A stretch of DNA of 64,000 bases from Phycicoccus avicenniae. Its GTDB lineage: Bacteria > Actinomycetota > Actinomycetes > Actinomycetales > Dermatophilaceae. The stretch lies in assembly GCF_018139485.1 (NCBI RefSeq), contig NZ_JAGSNF010000019.1:62001-126000 (forward strand), in the 5' to 3' direction. Within the stretch, counting starts at the first letter, position 1. The number at the start of each line of letters is the position of its first letter. Below the pieces are notes generated by a model. The model was not told where the DNA came from, did not search any database, and saw nothing but the letters and a program-made list of their open reading frames with translations. The position numbers were made by a program, and so were the translations under genes. Positions 34,513-43,143 of the stretch are shown in pieces.

Positions 34513-34937
34513 CCGGTCTCCTTCCCGGTGCGCGCGGCCGCGAGGGCCTGCTGCTCCTCCGGGGTCAGGGTGGTGTCGGACGTGCCGCCGACCACCGCCT
34601 TGGCGTAGGTGCGGGACTCCCCGCGGGCGTGGATCGCGCTGAGGACGACACCGTCGCCGCCGTCGTCGACGAGCGCCGCGCTGAAGCTGAGCCGCCCACC
34701 CATGTCGCCGAAGGCGTCGTAGCGCACGACGGCGACGTGCCGCAGCGCCTGCGCGAGCTCGCCGCGCAGGGCCGCGAGGTCGGCGTCCCCGGCGGGGCGG
34801 TGCGCCTCGAGGGCCGCGAGCCGGCGTCGGGTGTCGGCCGAGCGGCGCAGCAGGACGACGACCAGGGCGAGCAACGCGACGCCCAGCGCGAGGGGGACCC
34901 CGAGCAGGAGGAGCTCGAGGGGGGTGATGCCGGCCAC
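34509..34937 (-). CDS. DUF4446 family membrane-anchored protein
   Basis: 142 residues from GTG at 34937 (AGITPLELLLLGVPLALG). One membrane helix (about 7-32), a short coiled segment, then the conserved DUF4446 core RYDAFGDMGGRLSFSAALVDD followed by SAIHARGESRTYAKAV. Function unknown; it is commonly found next to pheA and serS in Gram-positive bacteria. TACCCT seven bases before this GTG fixes the start, although the promoter lies inside the end of the upstream mannosyltransferase gene. Confidence 0.88.
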   Translation of the reverse strand: MAGITPLELLLLGVPLALGVALLALVVVLLRRSADTRRRLAALEAHRPAGDADLAALRGELAQALRHVAVVRYDAFGDMGGRLSFSAALVDDGGDGVVLSAIHARGESRTYAKAVVGGTSDTTLTPEEQQALAAARTGKETG

Positions 34938-34941
34938 GTGC

Positions 34942-36240
34942 TCAGGGTAGGCGGGCCGACCCCTGCCGGACGGGCGCGTCCGCGGCCGTGTCCGTCGCCG
35001 CCGCACCCGTGCCGGAGCCGGTCGGGCCGACCTCGTCGACCGGTCGACGGCTCACCCACCACAGGAGCACGAGGGAGGCGAGGCCGCCCACGACGTCGGC
35101 GTTCTGCAGCACCCGCCCCGGCCACTCCGGCCACGGCTGCGCGAGCCAGTCGATGCCCCACCACGGCAGCCGGAGGACGAAGAAGACGAGGACCGCGAGC
35201 CCGGCGACGGCCCGGCGACGGTCGACCCACGGGCGGGCGCCGAGCAGCGCGAGGACGACGACGACGACCCAGTGGTAGTGGTGCACCCAGGCCACCGGGG
35301 ACAGCAGGCAGGCGAGCAGCCCGACGACCGCGACCTCCCCGACCGGGTCCCCGCGCAGGTACGTCCGCCGGGCCAGGGCGTACCCGAGCACCCCGACGAC
35401 GGCGACGGCGAGCAGCCACACGGCGGTGCCGACACCCCCGTCGAGCCCGACGCGCAGGAGCAGCCCGCGCATCGACTGGTTCGCGGTGCCCGCGTTCGGC
35501 CCGAGCCGGTCGCTGTCCTGCAGGGCGCCGAGCCAGAAGTCCCACGACGCCGACGGCAGCAGGGCCGCGGACAGCAGGGTGACGGTGGCGGCGGACGCGA
35601 CGACGGTGCCCGCCTCCCGCCAGCGCCGGGTCACGAGGAAGTGCACGAGGAAGACCCCGGGGGTCAGCTTGACCGCCATCGCGAGGCCGATGAGGACACC
35701 GCGGGGCACGTGCCGCAGGAACCGGGGGCGAGGCGCCACCATGTCGAGGACGACGGCGAGGACGATGAAGGCGTTGACCTGACCGAAGCGGATGCCGTCG
35801 CCGACGGGGTGCAGCCACAGCATCGGCGCCGCGACGGCGGCGAGCGCGAGCGGCAGCCACGGCCCCGCGTGCCGGAGCATCCCCCACCCGGCGTACCGGA
35901 CGGTCAGCGTCGTCGCGACGACCTGGGCGGCGGTCCACAGCCAGCCGACGACCCCGAAGGGCAGCATCGCGAGGGGGACGGCGAGGAACGCCGCGAACGG
36001 CGGGTAGGTGAACGGCAGCAGCTGCGGCGGCTCGGTGAGGTGGGCGTACACCGGGCGCCCGGTGAGGACCGAGACCCCGGCCGAGCGGTAGACGTCGACG
36101 TCGACCTGCCACTGGTCGAGGGGCCAGAACACGAGGTAGCGCAGGGCGACCGGCGCCGCCGCGACGGCGAGGAGCAGGACCGCGAGCACCCACCGGCGAC
36201 GGGGGACCGCCGACCGGGGCGTCGGGGGCGGGGTGCTCAC
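34942..36240 (-). CDS. GT87-like polyprenol-phosphate-dependent mannosyltransferase, integral membrane
   Basis: 432 residues from GTG at 36240. About ten membrane helices. An acidic pair in the first external loop (QWQVDVDVYRSAG, with D-x-D) is followed by GRPVYAHLTEPPQLLPFTYPPFAAF, the pattern of GT87/DUF2029 enzymes such as PimE. These use polyprenol-phosphate-mannose to extend phosphatidylinositol mannosides or other lipoglycans outside the membrane. Divergent from the 724-residue membrane protein by 37 bases, so their promoters must face away from a shared space. Confidence 0.85.
   Translation of the reverse strand: MSTPPPTPRSAVPRRRWVLAVLLLAVAAAPVALRYLVFWPLDQWQVDVDVYRSAGVSVLTGRPVYAHLTEPPQLLPFTYPPFAAFLAVPLAMLPFGVVGWLWTAAQVVATTLTVRYAGWGMLRHAGPWLPLALAAVAAPMLWLHPVGDGIRFGQVNAFIVLAVVLDMVAPRPRFLRHVPRGVLIGLAMAVKLTPGVFLVHFLVTRRWREAGTVVASAATVTLLSAALLPSASWDFWLGALQDSDRLGPNAGTANQSMRGLLLRVGLDGGVGTAVWLLAVAVVGVLGYALARRTYLRGDPVGEVAVVGLLACLLSPVAWVHHYHWVVVVVLALLGARPWVDRRRAVAGLAVLVFFVLRLPWWGIDWLAQPWPEWPGRVLQNADVVGGLASLVLLWWVSRRPVDEVGPTGSGTGAAATDTAADAPVRQGSARLP
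34944..34949 (-). promoter_or_regulatory. -10 element of DUF4446-pheA (leaderless)
   Basis: TACCCT on the minus strand, ending 7 bases before the GTG at 34937; lies within the last codons of the upstream gene. Confidence 0.5.
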
Positions 36241-36264
36241 GCGTCCATTCTCCACTCGCTCGCA

Positions 36265-36270
36265 TACCCT
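36265..36270 (+). promoter_or_regulatory. -10 element of the 724-residue membrane protein gene (leaderless)
   Basis: TACCCT ends 8 bases before the GTG at 36278 and decides the start; an upstream in-frame codon at 36233 has no such element. Confidence 0.5.
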
Positions 36271-36277
36271 GTGCGGC

Positions 36278-38452
36278 GTGACCCACCGAGCCCTGGCCGT
36301 CGCGCTGGCCTTCCTCGCGACGCTCGGGGGAGTGGGCGTCGCGGTGCTCGGCTCGGGCCAGGCCCGGGCGGACGACGTGCCGGGAGCGGTCGTCGTCGTC
36401 GGCACCGGCGGCATCAGCTGGTCCGACGTCTCCCAGGAGACGACGCCGAACCTCTGGCTCATGCTCCGCGACGGCTCGTCGGCCGCCCTCGCGGCCCGCT
36501 CGGTCTACGACAACACGTGCCCGGCCGACGGCTGGCTCGGCCTGTCCGCCGGCTCCCGGGCGGCCGCCCCCCGCGACGGCGAGGCCCCCGACCCGGCCGA
36601 CCGGCCCTGCCCCGGGGCGCCGAGCGTCGTCGACGACGCGATCCCGTCGTGGCCGTCCTACCTTGAGCACGCGGAGCAGCAGCGCTTCGACACCCGCCTC
36701 GGGCTGCTCGCCGAGGAGGTCGACGGGGCCGGCCTGTGCCTCCAGGGCGTCGGCCGGTACGCCGCCGCCGGGGCGGCGCTGCCCGACGGCACCGTCGACC
36801 GGTGGGCACCGCTGGACACCGACGACCTGCTCGTCGCCCTCAACGGCTGCCCCGTGACGCTCGTCGACGTCGGCGTCGTCCGCGACCCGGACGACACCAC
36901 GTCGGGGGATTTCGTCTCCGCCTCCCGCGAGGACCAGCTGCGGGCCGTCGACGCCCGGATCGGCGAGGTCCTCGCGGCCGGACCGAACGGTGCGGACTAC
37001 CTCGTCGCGAGCCTCGCCGACGCCGGTCGCACCGAGCGGCTGCGGATGGTGCTGGCCCGGGGCCCGGGGTTCGGGCCGGGCACGCTGGAGTCTCGCTCGA
37101 CCCGCCAGGTCGGTCTCGTCCAGTCGCCCGACCTCACCGCGACCGTCCTGGACGCCGTCGGGCTCGAGGTGCCCGCCGAGGCCACCGGCACCCCGCTGAC
37201 GAGCCAGCCGGCCGCGGACAACTCCCAGGCCCGCGCGGACGAGCGGCTGCAGACCCTGCGCGACCTCGACGAGGCGAGCCACGACGTGAACGACCTCGTC
37301 GAGCCGTTCTTCCAGGTCTTCGCCTACGGGCAGCTGCTCGTCTACGTGCTCGTCCTGCTCGTGTGGAAGGGCCGCCTCGGCGCCGAGTCGACCCGGACGA
37401 CCGTCGTGTCCCGGGTGCGCGCGCTGTCGGTCCTCGCCGCGTCCGTCCCGGCCTCGACCTTCCTCGCGAACCTCGTGCCGTGGTGGCGGTTCCCCGTCGA
37501 GATCGTCGCCGTCACCGCCGTCGTCGGGGGCTTCGCGGCACTCGTCGCGACCCTCGCCCTCCGAGGGCCGTGGGCCCGCAGCCCGCTCGGCCCGCCCGCC
37601 TTCGTCGCGGCCGTGACGATGGGGGTGCTCGCCGTCGACGTCGTCACCGGCTCGCGGCTCCAGCTGTCCTCGCTCATGGGGCTGCAGCCCGTCGTCGCCG
37701 GACGCTTCTACGGGATGAGCAACCCGACCTTCGCGCTCTTCGCGACGGCCGCGCTGCTCCTCGCGACGACCGTGTCGTCGGTCCTCGTGCGCCGCGGGCT
37801 GCGGACCGCGGCGGCCGTGGCGGTCGCCGTCATCGGGGCCGTCGCCGTCGTCGTCAACGGCGCCCCGTGGTGGGGGGCCGACGGGGGCGGACCGCCGGCC
37901 CTCGTCCCCGGCGTCGTCCTGCTCGTCGTCGCCGTCCTCGGCATCCGGATGACGTGGCGCCGGTGGGCGCTCGTCGCGGCGTCGGTCGTCGGCCTCTTCC
38001 TCGCCGTATCCATCGGGGACTGGCTGCGCGAGCCGTCCTCCCGCAGCCACCTCGGGCGGTTCGTCCAGTCGGTGCTCGACGGCACCGCCGACGACGTCGT
38101 CGTCCGCAAGGCGGAGCAGAACTACCGGCTGCTCGTCGACGGGGCGCCGCTCAGCCTGCTCGTCCCGGTGGCGCTCGTCGTGCTCGTCGTCGTCCTCGCC
38201 CGTCCCTCGTCCTGGGGCTCGCGGGCACTGGCCCGGGCCCAGGAGCAGGCCCCGACGCTGCGCGCGGGGCTCGTCGCGCTCGTGCTCACCCTGACGATCG
38301 GGTTCGCGATCAACGACTCCGGCGTCGCCATCCCCGCGGTCGGCGCCACCCTCGCCGTCCCCCTGCTCGTCTCGCTCACCCTGGCGGTGGTGCTCCGCGA
38401 GGCGCAGGACGGCTCCTCGACCCGGCGCGGCCGCCGCGGACGCCCAGCCTGA
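36278..38452 (+). CDS. Large membrane protein of unknown function with secreted N-terminal domain
   Basis: 724 residues from GTG. A signal peptide or first helix (about 5-28, ending ARADD) is followed by a ~320-residue extracytoplasmic domain. That domain opens VVVVGTGGISWSDV and carries STRQVGLVQSPDLTATVLDAVG, a layout reminiscent of alkaline-phosphatase-superfamily proteins; metal ligands cannot be verified. Ten or more membrane helices fill residues ~345-705. It is flanked by mannosyltransferases on both sides, so an envelope role such as lipoglycan modification or transport is plausible but unproven. The 3' end overlaps the converging MptB-like gene by 77 bases. Confidence 0.75.
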   Translation: MTHRALAVALAFLATLGGVGVAVLGSGQARADDVPGAVVVVGTGGISWSDVSQETTPNLWLMLRDGSSAALAARSVYDNTCPADGWLGLSAGSRAAAPRDGEAPDPADRPCPGAPSVVDDAIPSWPSYLEHAEQQRFDTRLGLLAEEVDGAGLCLQGVGRYAAAGAALPDGTVDRWAPLDTDDLLVALNGCPVTLVDVGVVRDPDDTTSGDFVSASREDQLRAVDARIGEVLAAGPNGADYLVASLADAGRTERLRMVLARGPGFGPGTLESRSTRQVGLVQSPDLTATVLDAVGLEVPAEATGTPLTSQPAADNSQARADERLQTLRDLDEASHDVNDLVEPFFQVFAYGQLLVYVLVLLVWKGRLGAESTRTTVVSRVRALSVLAASVPASTFLANLVPWWRFPVEIVAVTAVVGGFAALVATLALRGPWARSPLGPPAFVAAVTMGVLAVDVVTGSRLQLSSLMGLQPVVAGRFYGMSNPTFALFATAALLLATTVSSVLVRRGLRTAAAVAVAVIGAVAVVVNGAPWWGADGGGPPALVPGVVLLVVAVLGIRMTWRRWALVAASVVGLFLAVSIGDWLREPSSRSHLGRFVQSVLDGTADDVVVRKAEQNYRLLVDGAPLSLLVPVALVVLVVVLARPSSWGSRALARAQEQAPTLRAGLVALVLTLTIGFAINDSGVAIPAVGATLAVPLLVSLTLAVVLREAQDGSSTRRGRRGRPA

Positions 38453-39974
38453 CGGCGAGCACCCAGAGCGCCGCGACGAGGAACGGGGCCACGTCCGCCC
38501 GGAAGCCGAGGGTCACCTCCTCGACGCCGGGGGTCATCCCGAGCACCCGGCCGGGGACGTAGGCGAGCGCCGCGACGAGCCCGCGCAGCACGGCGAGCAC
38601 GTCGACGGCCGACGCGGCGAGCGCGGGCAGGGCGGCCCACACGACGGCGTCGTACCAGGGCAGCGAGTAGGAGGCCGCGAGCGAGTACGCGAGGTGCAGG
38701 ACGACGAGCACCCGCAGCACGAGCGGGGCGAACGCGTCCGGACCGGCCGAGGAACGCGTCGCCGCGGGCGGGAGGTCTGCGCTCCGCGCGACGGACGCCG
38801 TGGGCGTGCCGGGGTCCGGGGCGGTCGCGCGGGTGAGGGCGAGCGCGAGGACGACGGCCAGCACGGCCGCGCCGACCCCGATGACGTCGCGCACGCCGAA
38901 CGGGCCCACCGTGTCGACCGCGTCGAGCAGCAGCCGCCAGGGGGTCGCGAGCGAGACGGCCTGGCGCGACCGGTCGAGCTGGTCGTACACGTGCTCCCCG
39001 GCCCACAGGTGCAGCGGCCCGGCGATGACGAGCGCCCCGAGGACGAGCACGGCGCTGCGCCGCAGCGCCGCCATCGGCCCCCCGACGACCCACCAGCCGA
39101 CCGCGAGGGCCACCGCCGCGACGGCGTAGGTCACCTTCGTCGACCCGGCGAGCGCGACGAGGGCCCCGGCGAGCAGCGCCCCCGGGGTCCCCGGCAGGCG
39201 CGCCGCGGCGAGGACGGCCGCGAGGACGAACGCGGCGGCGAGCACGTCGACGTGCGCACCGAGGACGCCGACGCCGACGACGAACGGGTTGAGGGTCCAG
39301 AACACGTCGACCCGGCCGTGCCGGTCCGCCGGCAGGGTCGCCCGCAGCGCCGCCCGGACCGCGAGCCAGGCGAGGACGAGGACGAGCTGCCAGACCCAGA
39401 CCCCCTCCCGCAGGTTCTCGCCGCCGAGCCGCGCCGCGACGCCGAAGACCGCCGTGCCCGCCGGCCCGTAGACGCTCGGCTCCTCGGTCCACGGCTCCTC
39501 GACCCGGCTCGTCACCGGGTCGGCGCCCCCACCCCACTCGACCGGCGAGACGAGCCACGGGTCGCCGCCGGTGACGAGGATGCGCCCGTACGCGAGGTAG
39601 TTGACGTGGTCGGCGGACCCGAAGGGTGCGGCGAGGAGGGTGACCGCGCCGAGCAGCCCGGGCACCCGCCAGCCGCGCAGGGGCCCGGGCAGGGTCCGCG
39701 TCGCGAGCAGGAGGGTGACCGCCGCCAGCGCGTAGGCGGCCCAGAGGAGCGCGGTGAGGACCGCCGGGTCGAGCGAGACCGGCAGGACCGGGCCCGGGGC
39801 CCAGCCGCGGGGGAGCAGGTCGGGCTGGGCGGCGTTCGGGCGGGAGAGGCCGACGAGCAGCAGGAGGAGGAGCGAGACGGTGAGGGTGACGCGACGCGCG
39901 ACCTCGGGCCGCGGCCGTCTCCGTCGGGTGGGACCGTCCGCGGTGGTGTCCGCGGTCGTCAGCCCCTGTGCCAC
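38376..39974 (-). CDS. MptB-like polyprenol-phosphomannose-dependent alpha-1,6-mannosyltransferase
   Basis: 532 residues from GTG at 39974, with about 12 membrane helices. Landmarks of the MptA/MptB group: GSADHVNYLAYGRILVTGGD, SPVEWGGGADPV and EEPSVYGPAGTAVFGVAA in the first extracellular loops. The GT-C fold uses polyprenyl-phosphate-mannose to build the lipomannan backbone. The start overlaps the end of the upstream GT2 gene by 16 bases; a later start cannot be excluded. It belongs to the operon DUF5926-GT2-MptB-like. The last 20 residues are Arg/Pro/Gly-rich and overlap the neighbouring gene. Confidence 0.85.
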   Translation of the reverse strand: MAQGLTTADTTADGPTRRRRPRPEVARRVTLTVSLLLLLLVGLSRPNAAQPDLLPRGWAPGPVLPVSLDPAVLTALLWAAYALAAVTLLLATRTLPGPLRGWRVPGLLGAVTLLAAPFGSADHVNYLAYGRILVTGGDPWLVSPVEWGGGADPVTSRVEEPWTEEPSVYGPAGTAVFGVAARLGGENLREGVWVWQLVLVLAWLAVRAALRATLPADRHGRVDVFWTLNPFVVGVGVLGAHVDVLAAAFVLAAVLAAARLPGTPGALLAGALVALAGSTKVTYAVAAVALAVGWWVVGGPMAALRRSAVLVLGALVIAGPLHLWAGEHVYDQLDRSRQAVSLATPWRLLLDAVDTVGPFGVRDVIGVGAAVLAVVLALALTRATAPDPGTPTASVARSADLPPAATRSSAGPDAFAPLVLRVLVVLHLAYSLAASYSLPWYDAVVWAALPALAASAVDVLAVLRGLVAALAYVPGRVLGMTPGVEEVTLGFRADVAPFLVAALWVLAVRLGVRGGRAGSRSRPAPRGAPPPG

Positions 39975-40678
39975 GGCCGCCAGCCGCGTCGGACCAGGGC
40001 GAGCCACACGTCGCGATACTGCCCGGCGCGGTGCAGCTGTCCGCGCCAGTCCGCGCCGCTCACCCGGTGCTGCAGCTCGCAGGGGACCTCGAGGACGGTG
40101 AGCCCGGCCCGCAGGACGTCCACCGTGAGGGCGGTCTCGACTCCCCAGCCGCGGGCCAGGGGCGCGGCGGCGTCGTAGGCCCGAGGGGTGAGGCACCGCA
40201 TCCCGGACAGGGGCTGGACGGCGCGGAACCCGGTGAGGCGCTCGATCCCGTCGCGAGCCAGCCCGACGACGAGACCGCGACCGCCGCCGCTCGTCAGCTG
40301 GGCGGGGAGGGTGGCGATCGTCATCGCCGCCTCGCCGGAGAGGACGGCGTCGGTGAGGACGCCGAGCTCGGCGGCGGTCCCCTCGAGGTCGCCGTCGACG
40401 AAGAGGAGCGGGGCGGGGTCCTCCCCGGCCGTGCGCTCGAGGCCGCGGACGTGGGCGACGCCGGTGCCGAGGGCTGCGGCCTTGCCCCGGTTGCGCTCGT
40501 GTCGGACGACGTCGGCGCCGGCGTCCCGGGCCACGGCGGCCGTCGCGTCGGTGCTCCCGTCGTCGACGACGACGACCCGCCCGACGGCCGGCAGCGCGGC
40601 GACGGCGCGGACCGTCGCGGCGATGCGGTCGGCCTCGTCCTTGCACGGGACGACGGCCGCGACCCGGGTCGGGGACAT
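39959..40678 (-). CDS. GT2-family glycosyltransferase (polyprenol-phosphate sugar synthase-like)
   Basis: 239 residues, soluble. N-terminal GT-A fold: RVAAVVPCKDEADRIAATV, VVVDDGSTDATAAVA, then LLFVDGDLEGT, the D-x-D equivalent. The catalytic region includes FRAVQPLSGMRCLTPRAYD, GWGVETALTVDVLRAG and VPCELQHRVSGADW. It resembles glucosyl-3-phosphoglycerate or polyprenol-phosphate-mannose synthase enzymes. It could supply the lipid-linked sugar used by the MptB-like enzyme that follows. Start overlaps the DUF5926 stop by one base. Confidence 0.82.
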   Translation of the reverse strand: MSPTRVAAVVPCKDEADRIAATVRAVAALPAVGRVVVVDDGSTDATAAVARDAGADVVRHERNRGKAAALGTGVAHVRGLERTAGEDPAPLLFVDGDLEGTAAELGVLTDAVLSGEAAMTIATLPAQLTSGGGRGLVVGLARDGIERLTGFRAVQPLSGMRCLTPRAYDAAAPLARGWGVETALTVDVLRAGLTVLEVPCELQHRVSGADWRGQLHRAGQYRDVWLALVRRGWRPWHRG

Positions 40679-41553
40679 CAGCGCAGCGTGACCTGACGGC
40701 TGAGCAGCCCGGAGCGGGCGCGACGCTCCTCCGGGGTCAGGGCGGCGTCGGTGAGCGCGGCGCGGTAGCGCTCGCCCCAGGCCGCGAGGGCGTCCTCGTG
40801 GGTCTCCGGCTCGGCGTCCGGGTCGAGGTCCCAGACCGGGACGAGCAGGCCGCAGGCCCGGAAGGCACCGAGGAGCCGGGTGCCCTCGCCGAGGGTGTCG
40901 TCGCCCGCGGCGTGCAGACGGGCGAGCGCGTCGGTCGCGGCGTCCTCGTCCTCGGGCAGGACGAGCCGGACGTGCGCGCGGTCGCCGATCCGGACCCAGT
41001 ACGCCGACGGCAGCGAGGTGAGCGCGACCGTCGGGACGACGGTCTCGTTGGCGCGCTCGAGCGAGGCCTTCGCGTCGCCCTCGAGGTCCTGCTCACCGAC
41101 CCAGAAGTCGAAGCCCTCGTGGACGGTGACGTCGAACGTGCTGTCGTCCGCGAGGAGGTCCTGCAGCCGCGGGCTGTCGGCGTCGACCTGCGCCGCGGAC
41201 GTCACGGGGTGGCCCTCCTCCGCGGAGAGCGCCGCGAGGAGCTGGGCGGCGAGGTCGCGGGAGGCGTCGCCGCTGGAGTTGCCGGACTGGGTGCCGATGA
41301 GGACGGTCCCGTCGGCCCGGTGCAGGCCCGGCCAGGCGAGCGGCAGCACGGTGGCGACGGTGGCCTCGGTCGGTGCGCCGTCCGGCACGCGGTCGGCCTG
41401 GAGCGTGACGACCGCGGTGGCGGCCGGGAGGATCTCGCGCAGCGCCACCCAGTCCGTCTCGTTCGGGAGCCCGGCGAAGGGACGGGGCTCGAACGGTGCC
41501 GGCTTCCGGCGGGTCTGCGTGCGCTCGCGGGAGCGTCGGGATGCCTTGCCCAT
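40678..41553 (-). CDS. DUF5926 family protein
   Basis: 291 residues from the ATG at 41553 (MGKASRRSRERTQTRRKPAP). The basic N-terminus is followed by PFAGLPNETDWVALREILPAATAVV and ATVLPLAWPGLHRADG, strongly resembling the actinobacterial DUF5926 family. No membrane segment. Function unknown. TAGGGT (41561-41566) sits 8 bases before this ATG and overlaps the alternative GTG at 41562, which rules that start out. First gene of the DUF5926-GT2-MptB-like operon. Confidence 0.85.
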   Translation of the reverse strand: MGKASRRSRERTQTRRKPAPFEPRPFAGLPNETDWVALREILPAATAVVTLQADRVPDGAPTEATVATVLPLAWPGLHRADGTVLIGTQSGNSSGDASRDLAAQLLAALSAEEGHPVTSAAQVDADSPRLQDLLADDSTFDVTVHEGFDFWVGEQDLEGDAKASLERANETVVPTVALTSLPSAYWVRIGDRAHVRLVLPEDEDAATDALARLHAAGDDTLGEGTRLLGAFRACGLLVPVWDLDPDAEPETHEDALAAWGERYRAALTDAALTPEERRARSGLLSRQVTLR

Positions 41554-41560
41554 GCGCGCC

Positions 41561-41566
41561 ACCCTA
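41561..41566 (-). promoter_or_regulatory. -10 element of DUF5926 operon (leaderless)
   Basis: TAGGGT on the minus strand, ending 8 bases before the ATG at 41553; decides between ATG 41553 and GTG 41562. Confidence 0.5.
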
Positions 41567-41631
41567 CTGGCCGTGGGGTGGTCGTCCGGCCGCCGCGGTC
41601 CGGCGCAGGCCGGCGCGGTCGGCGGGTCGGG

Positions 41632-41665
41632 TGGCCCGAGCGGTCAGGTGGCGCGAGCGGTCAGG
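41632..41665 (+). repeat. 17-bp tandem direct repeat, two units
   Basis: TGGCCCGAGCGGTCAGG (41632-41648) and TGGCGCGAGCGGTCAGG (41649-41665), 16 of 17 identical. The second unit includes the stop codon of the anti-sigma-type gene. Confidence 0.7.
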
Positions 41666-42143
41666 TCGCGCGGCGCCGGCTGGGGCCGCCGAGGGTCGCC
41701 CAGACGACGTTGCCGGTGCGGTCCTCGGTGACGCCCCACTCGTGGGCGAGCGACCGGACGATCCGCAGCCCGCGGCCGGACTGCAGCCAGACGGTGCGCG
41801 GCGCGGGGGTGGGGACGGTCGTCCCGCCGCCGTCGGTCACCTCGACCTCGACGACGTCGCCGCGGATCTTCCACCGGACCCGGATCGTGCCGTCCGACAG
41901 CGGACGGGCGTGCCGGACCGCGTTGGTCAGCAGCTCGGAGGCGACGATCTCGGCCTCCCCGACGAGGTCCTCCGGCAGGTCGCGCTCCTCGAGGTCACGG
42001 ACGATCTCGTGGCGGACCGGTGCGACGGAGGAGGCGTCGGCGGGGACGCGCATCGTGCAGATGACGGAGTCGGTGCCCGGCCCCGACGTCTCGGTGACGG
42101 TGAGCCCGCCGTCGGTGGTCCGTGCGGTGTCCTCGGTGGTCAC
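41661..42143 (-). CDS. GHKL ATP-binding protein, anti-sigma factor kinase (RsbW) type
   Basis: 160 residues from GTG at 42143. A single HATPase_c domain: AEIVASELLTNAVRHARP is the N-box, VEVTDGG the G1 box, and GRGLRIVRSLAHEWG the G2 box. There is no His-kinase dimerisation domain. Such stand-alone actinobacterial proteins act as anti-sigma factor serine kinases or anti-anti-sigma partners. No adjacent STAS-domain antagonist is present, so its partner is unknown. TAACGT 7 bases upstream gives a leaderless start. Confidence 0.85.
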   Translation of the reverse strand: MTTEDTARTTDGGLTVTETSGPGTDSVICTMRVPADASSVAPVRHEIVRDLEERDLPEDLVGEAEIVASELLTNAVRHARPLSDGTIRVRWKIRGDVVEVEVTDGGGTTVPTPAPRTVWLQSGRGLRIVRSLAHEWGVTEDRTGNVVWATLGGPSRRRAT

Positions 42144-42149
42144 CCGGCC

Positions 42150-42155
42150 ACGTTA
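42150..42155 (-). promoter_or_regulatory. -10 element of anti-sigma-type gene (leaderless)
   Basis: TAACGT on the minus strand, ending 7 bases before the GTG at 42143; overlaps the stop codon of the GDPD gene. Confidence 0.5.
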
Positions 42156-42986
42156 ACGGGTGGGCACGAGGGTGCGCATGACGGACCGCGGACGGTTCGT
42201 GATGACGACGTCGACCCCCAGCCGGGCGCACAGGGCGGCGTCGGCCTGCTCGTCGACCGTCCAGACGAAGACCGCGTTCCCGTGCCGCCGGAACCGCTCG
42301 ACGACGTGCGGGGCGCGGCGCAGGATCGCGATGTCGAGGCCGACCGTGCGCACGCCCGGCGGCAGCGTCCCGTCGAGCGGCAGGTGCGGGCCCTTGGACG
42401 CCTTGACGAGCTGGACGAGCGGCACCCGGGGGCTCAGCCGGTGCACCCGCTGGAGGGCGCGGGTCGAGAACGACATGACCCGCACCCGCGGGGCGCCGGG
42501 CCGGTCCCCGCGGTCGAGGTCGAAGAAGCGCAAGGTCTGCACGAGCGTCTTCTCGACGTCGTCGCCGTGCCGGGTCGGGTGCTTGGTCTCGACGAGGGTG
42601 AGGACCTCGTCGCCGGAGGAGACGAGGACGTCGAGCAGGCGCCGGAAGGTGAGCAGGCGGCCGCGCTCGGGGTCGGCGTCCGGGGCCTCGGCGGCGTCCG
42701 GGCGGGTCTTCCACGAGGCCCAGTCCAGCTCCTCGAGCCGGGCGAGCTCGAGGGCGGAGACGACGCCGGCGCCGTTCGACGTGCGCTCGACGCGGCGGTC
42801 GTGGACGCAGACGAGGTGGTGGTCGGCGGTGAGCCGGACGTCGCACTCGACCCCGTCGGCGCCCTCGTCGAGCGCCCGCTGGTAGGCCCCGAGGGTGTGC
42901 TCGGGCTCGTCGTCGCTGGCCCCGCGGTGGGCCACGACGAGCGGACGGGGCGTCGTCGCCGGGTCCTGCCTCACGGGGACCATCAT
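42153..42986 (-). CDS. Glycerophosphodiester phosphodiesterase
   Basis: 277 residues from ATG at 42986 (or 42983). The GDPD TIM barrel shows the catalytic HRGASDDEPEHTLGAY, the metal-binding ADGVECDVRLTADHHLVCVHD (E-x-D and the second catalytic His), and VLTLVETKHP. No signal peptide, so cytosolic. It hydrolyses glycerophosphodiesters to glycerol 3-phosphate and an alcohol. It is 9 bases upstream of the anti-sigma-type gene, but the latter has its own promoter. Confidence 0.92.
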   Translation of the reverse strand: MMVPVRQDPATTPRPLVVAHRGASDDEPEHTLGAYQRALDEGADGVECDVRLTADHHLVCVHDRRVERTSNGAGVVSALELARLEELDWASWKTRPDAAEAPDADPERGRLLTFRRLLDVLVSSGDEVLTLVETKHPTRHGDDVEKTLVQTLRFFDLDRGDRPGAPRVRVMSFSTRALQRVHRLSPRVPLVQLVKASKGPHLPLDGTLPPGVRTVGLDIAILRRAPHVVERFRRHGNAVFVWTVDEQADAALCARLGVDVVITNRPRSVMRTLVPTR

Positions 42987-43128
42987 GCCAACCCCGACCC
43001 GACCCCGGCCCGACGTGGGCCCGCGCGCCGTCCGCGTCGGGGCCCGCCGAGGTCCGGGGCGTCCCGGCGTGACCCGGGACGGCGGGACGGAGCCCGCCCG
43101 GACGCGGGACTCACATCCTCCGGCGCCC

Positions 43129-43134
43129 TACCGT
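43129..43134 (+). promoter_or_regulatory. Possible -10 of sigma-ogt operon
   Basis: TACCGT ends 10 bases before the GTG at 43144, giving a leader of only about 2-3 bases. Confidence 0.35.
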
Positions 43135-43143
43135 TGGACCATC

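Noticed and set aside
41562-41562. GTG at 41562 as start of the DUF5926 gene
   Set aside because: It overlaps the TAGGGT -10 (41561-41566), which places the transcript start at the ATG at 41553; the family usually begins MGKASRR-like.
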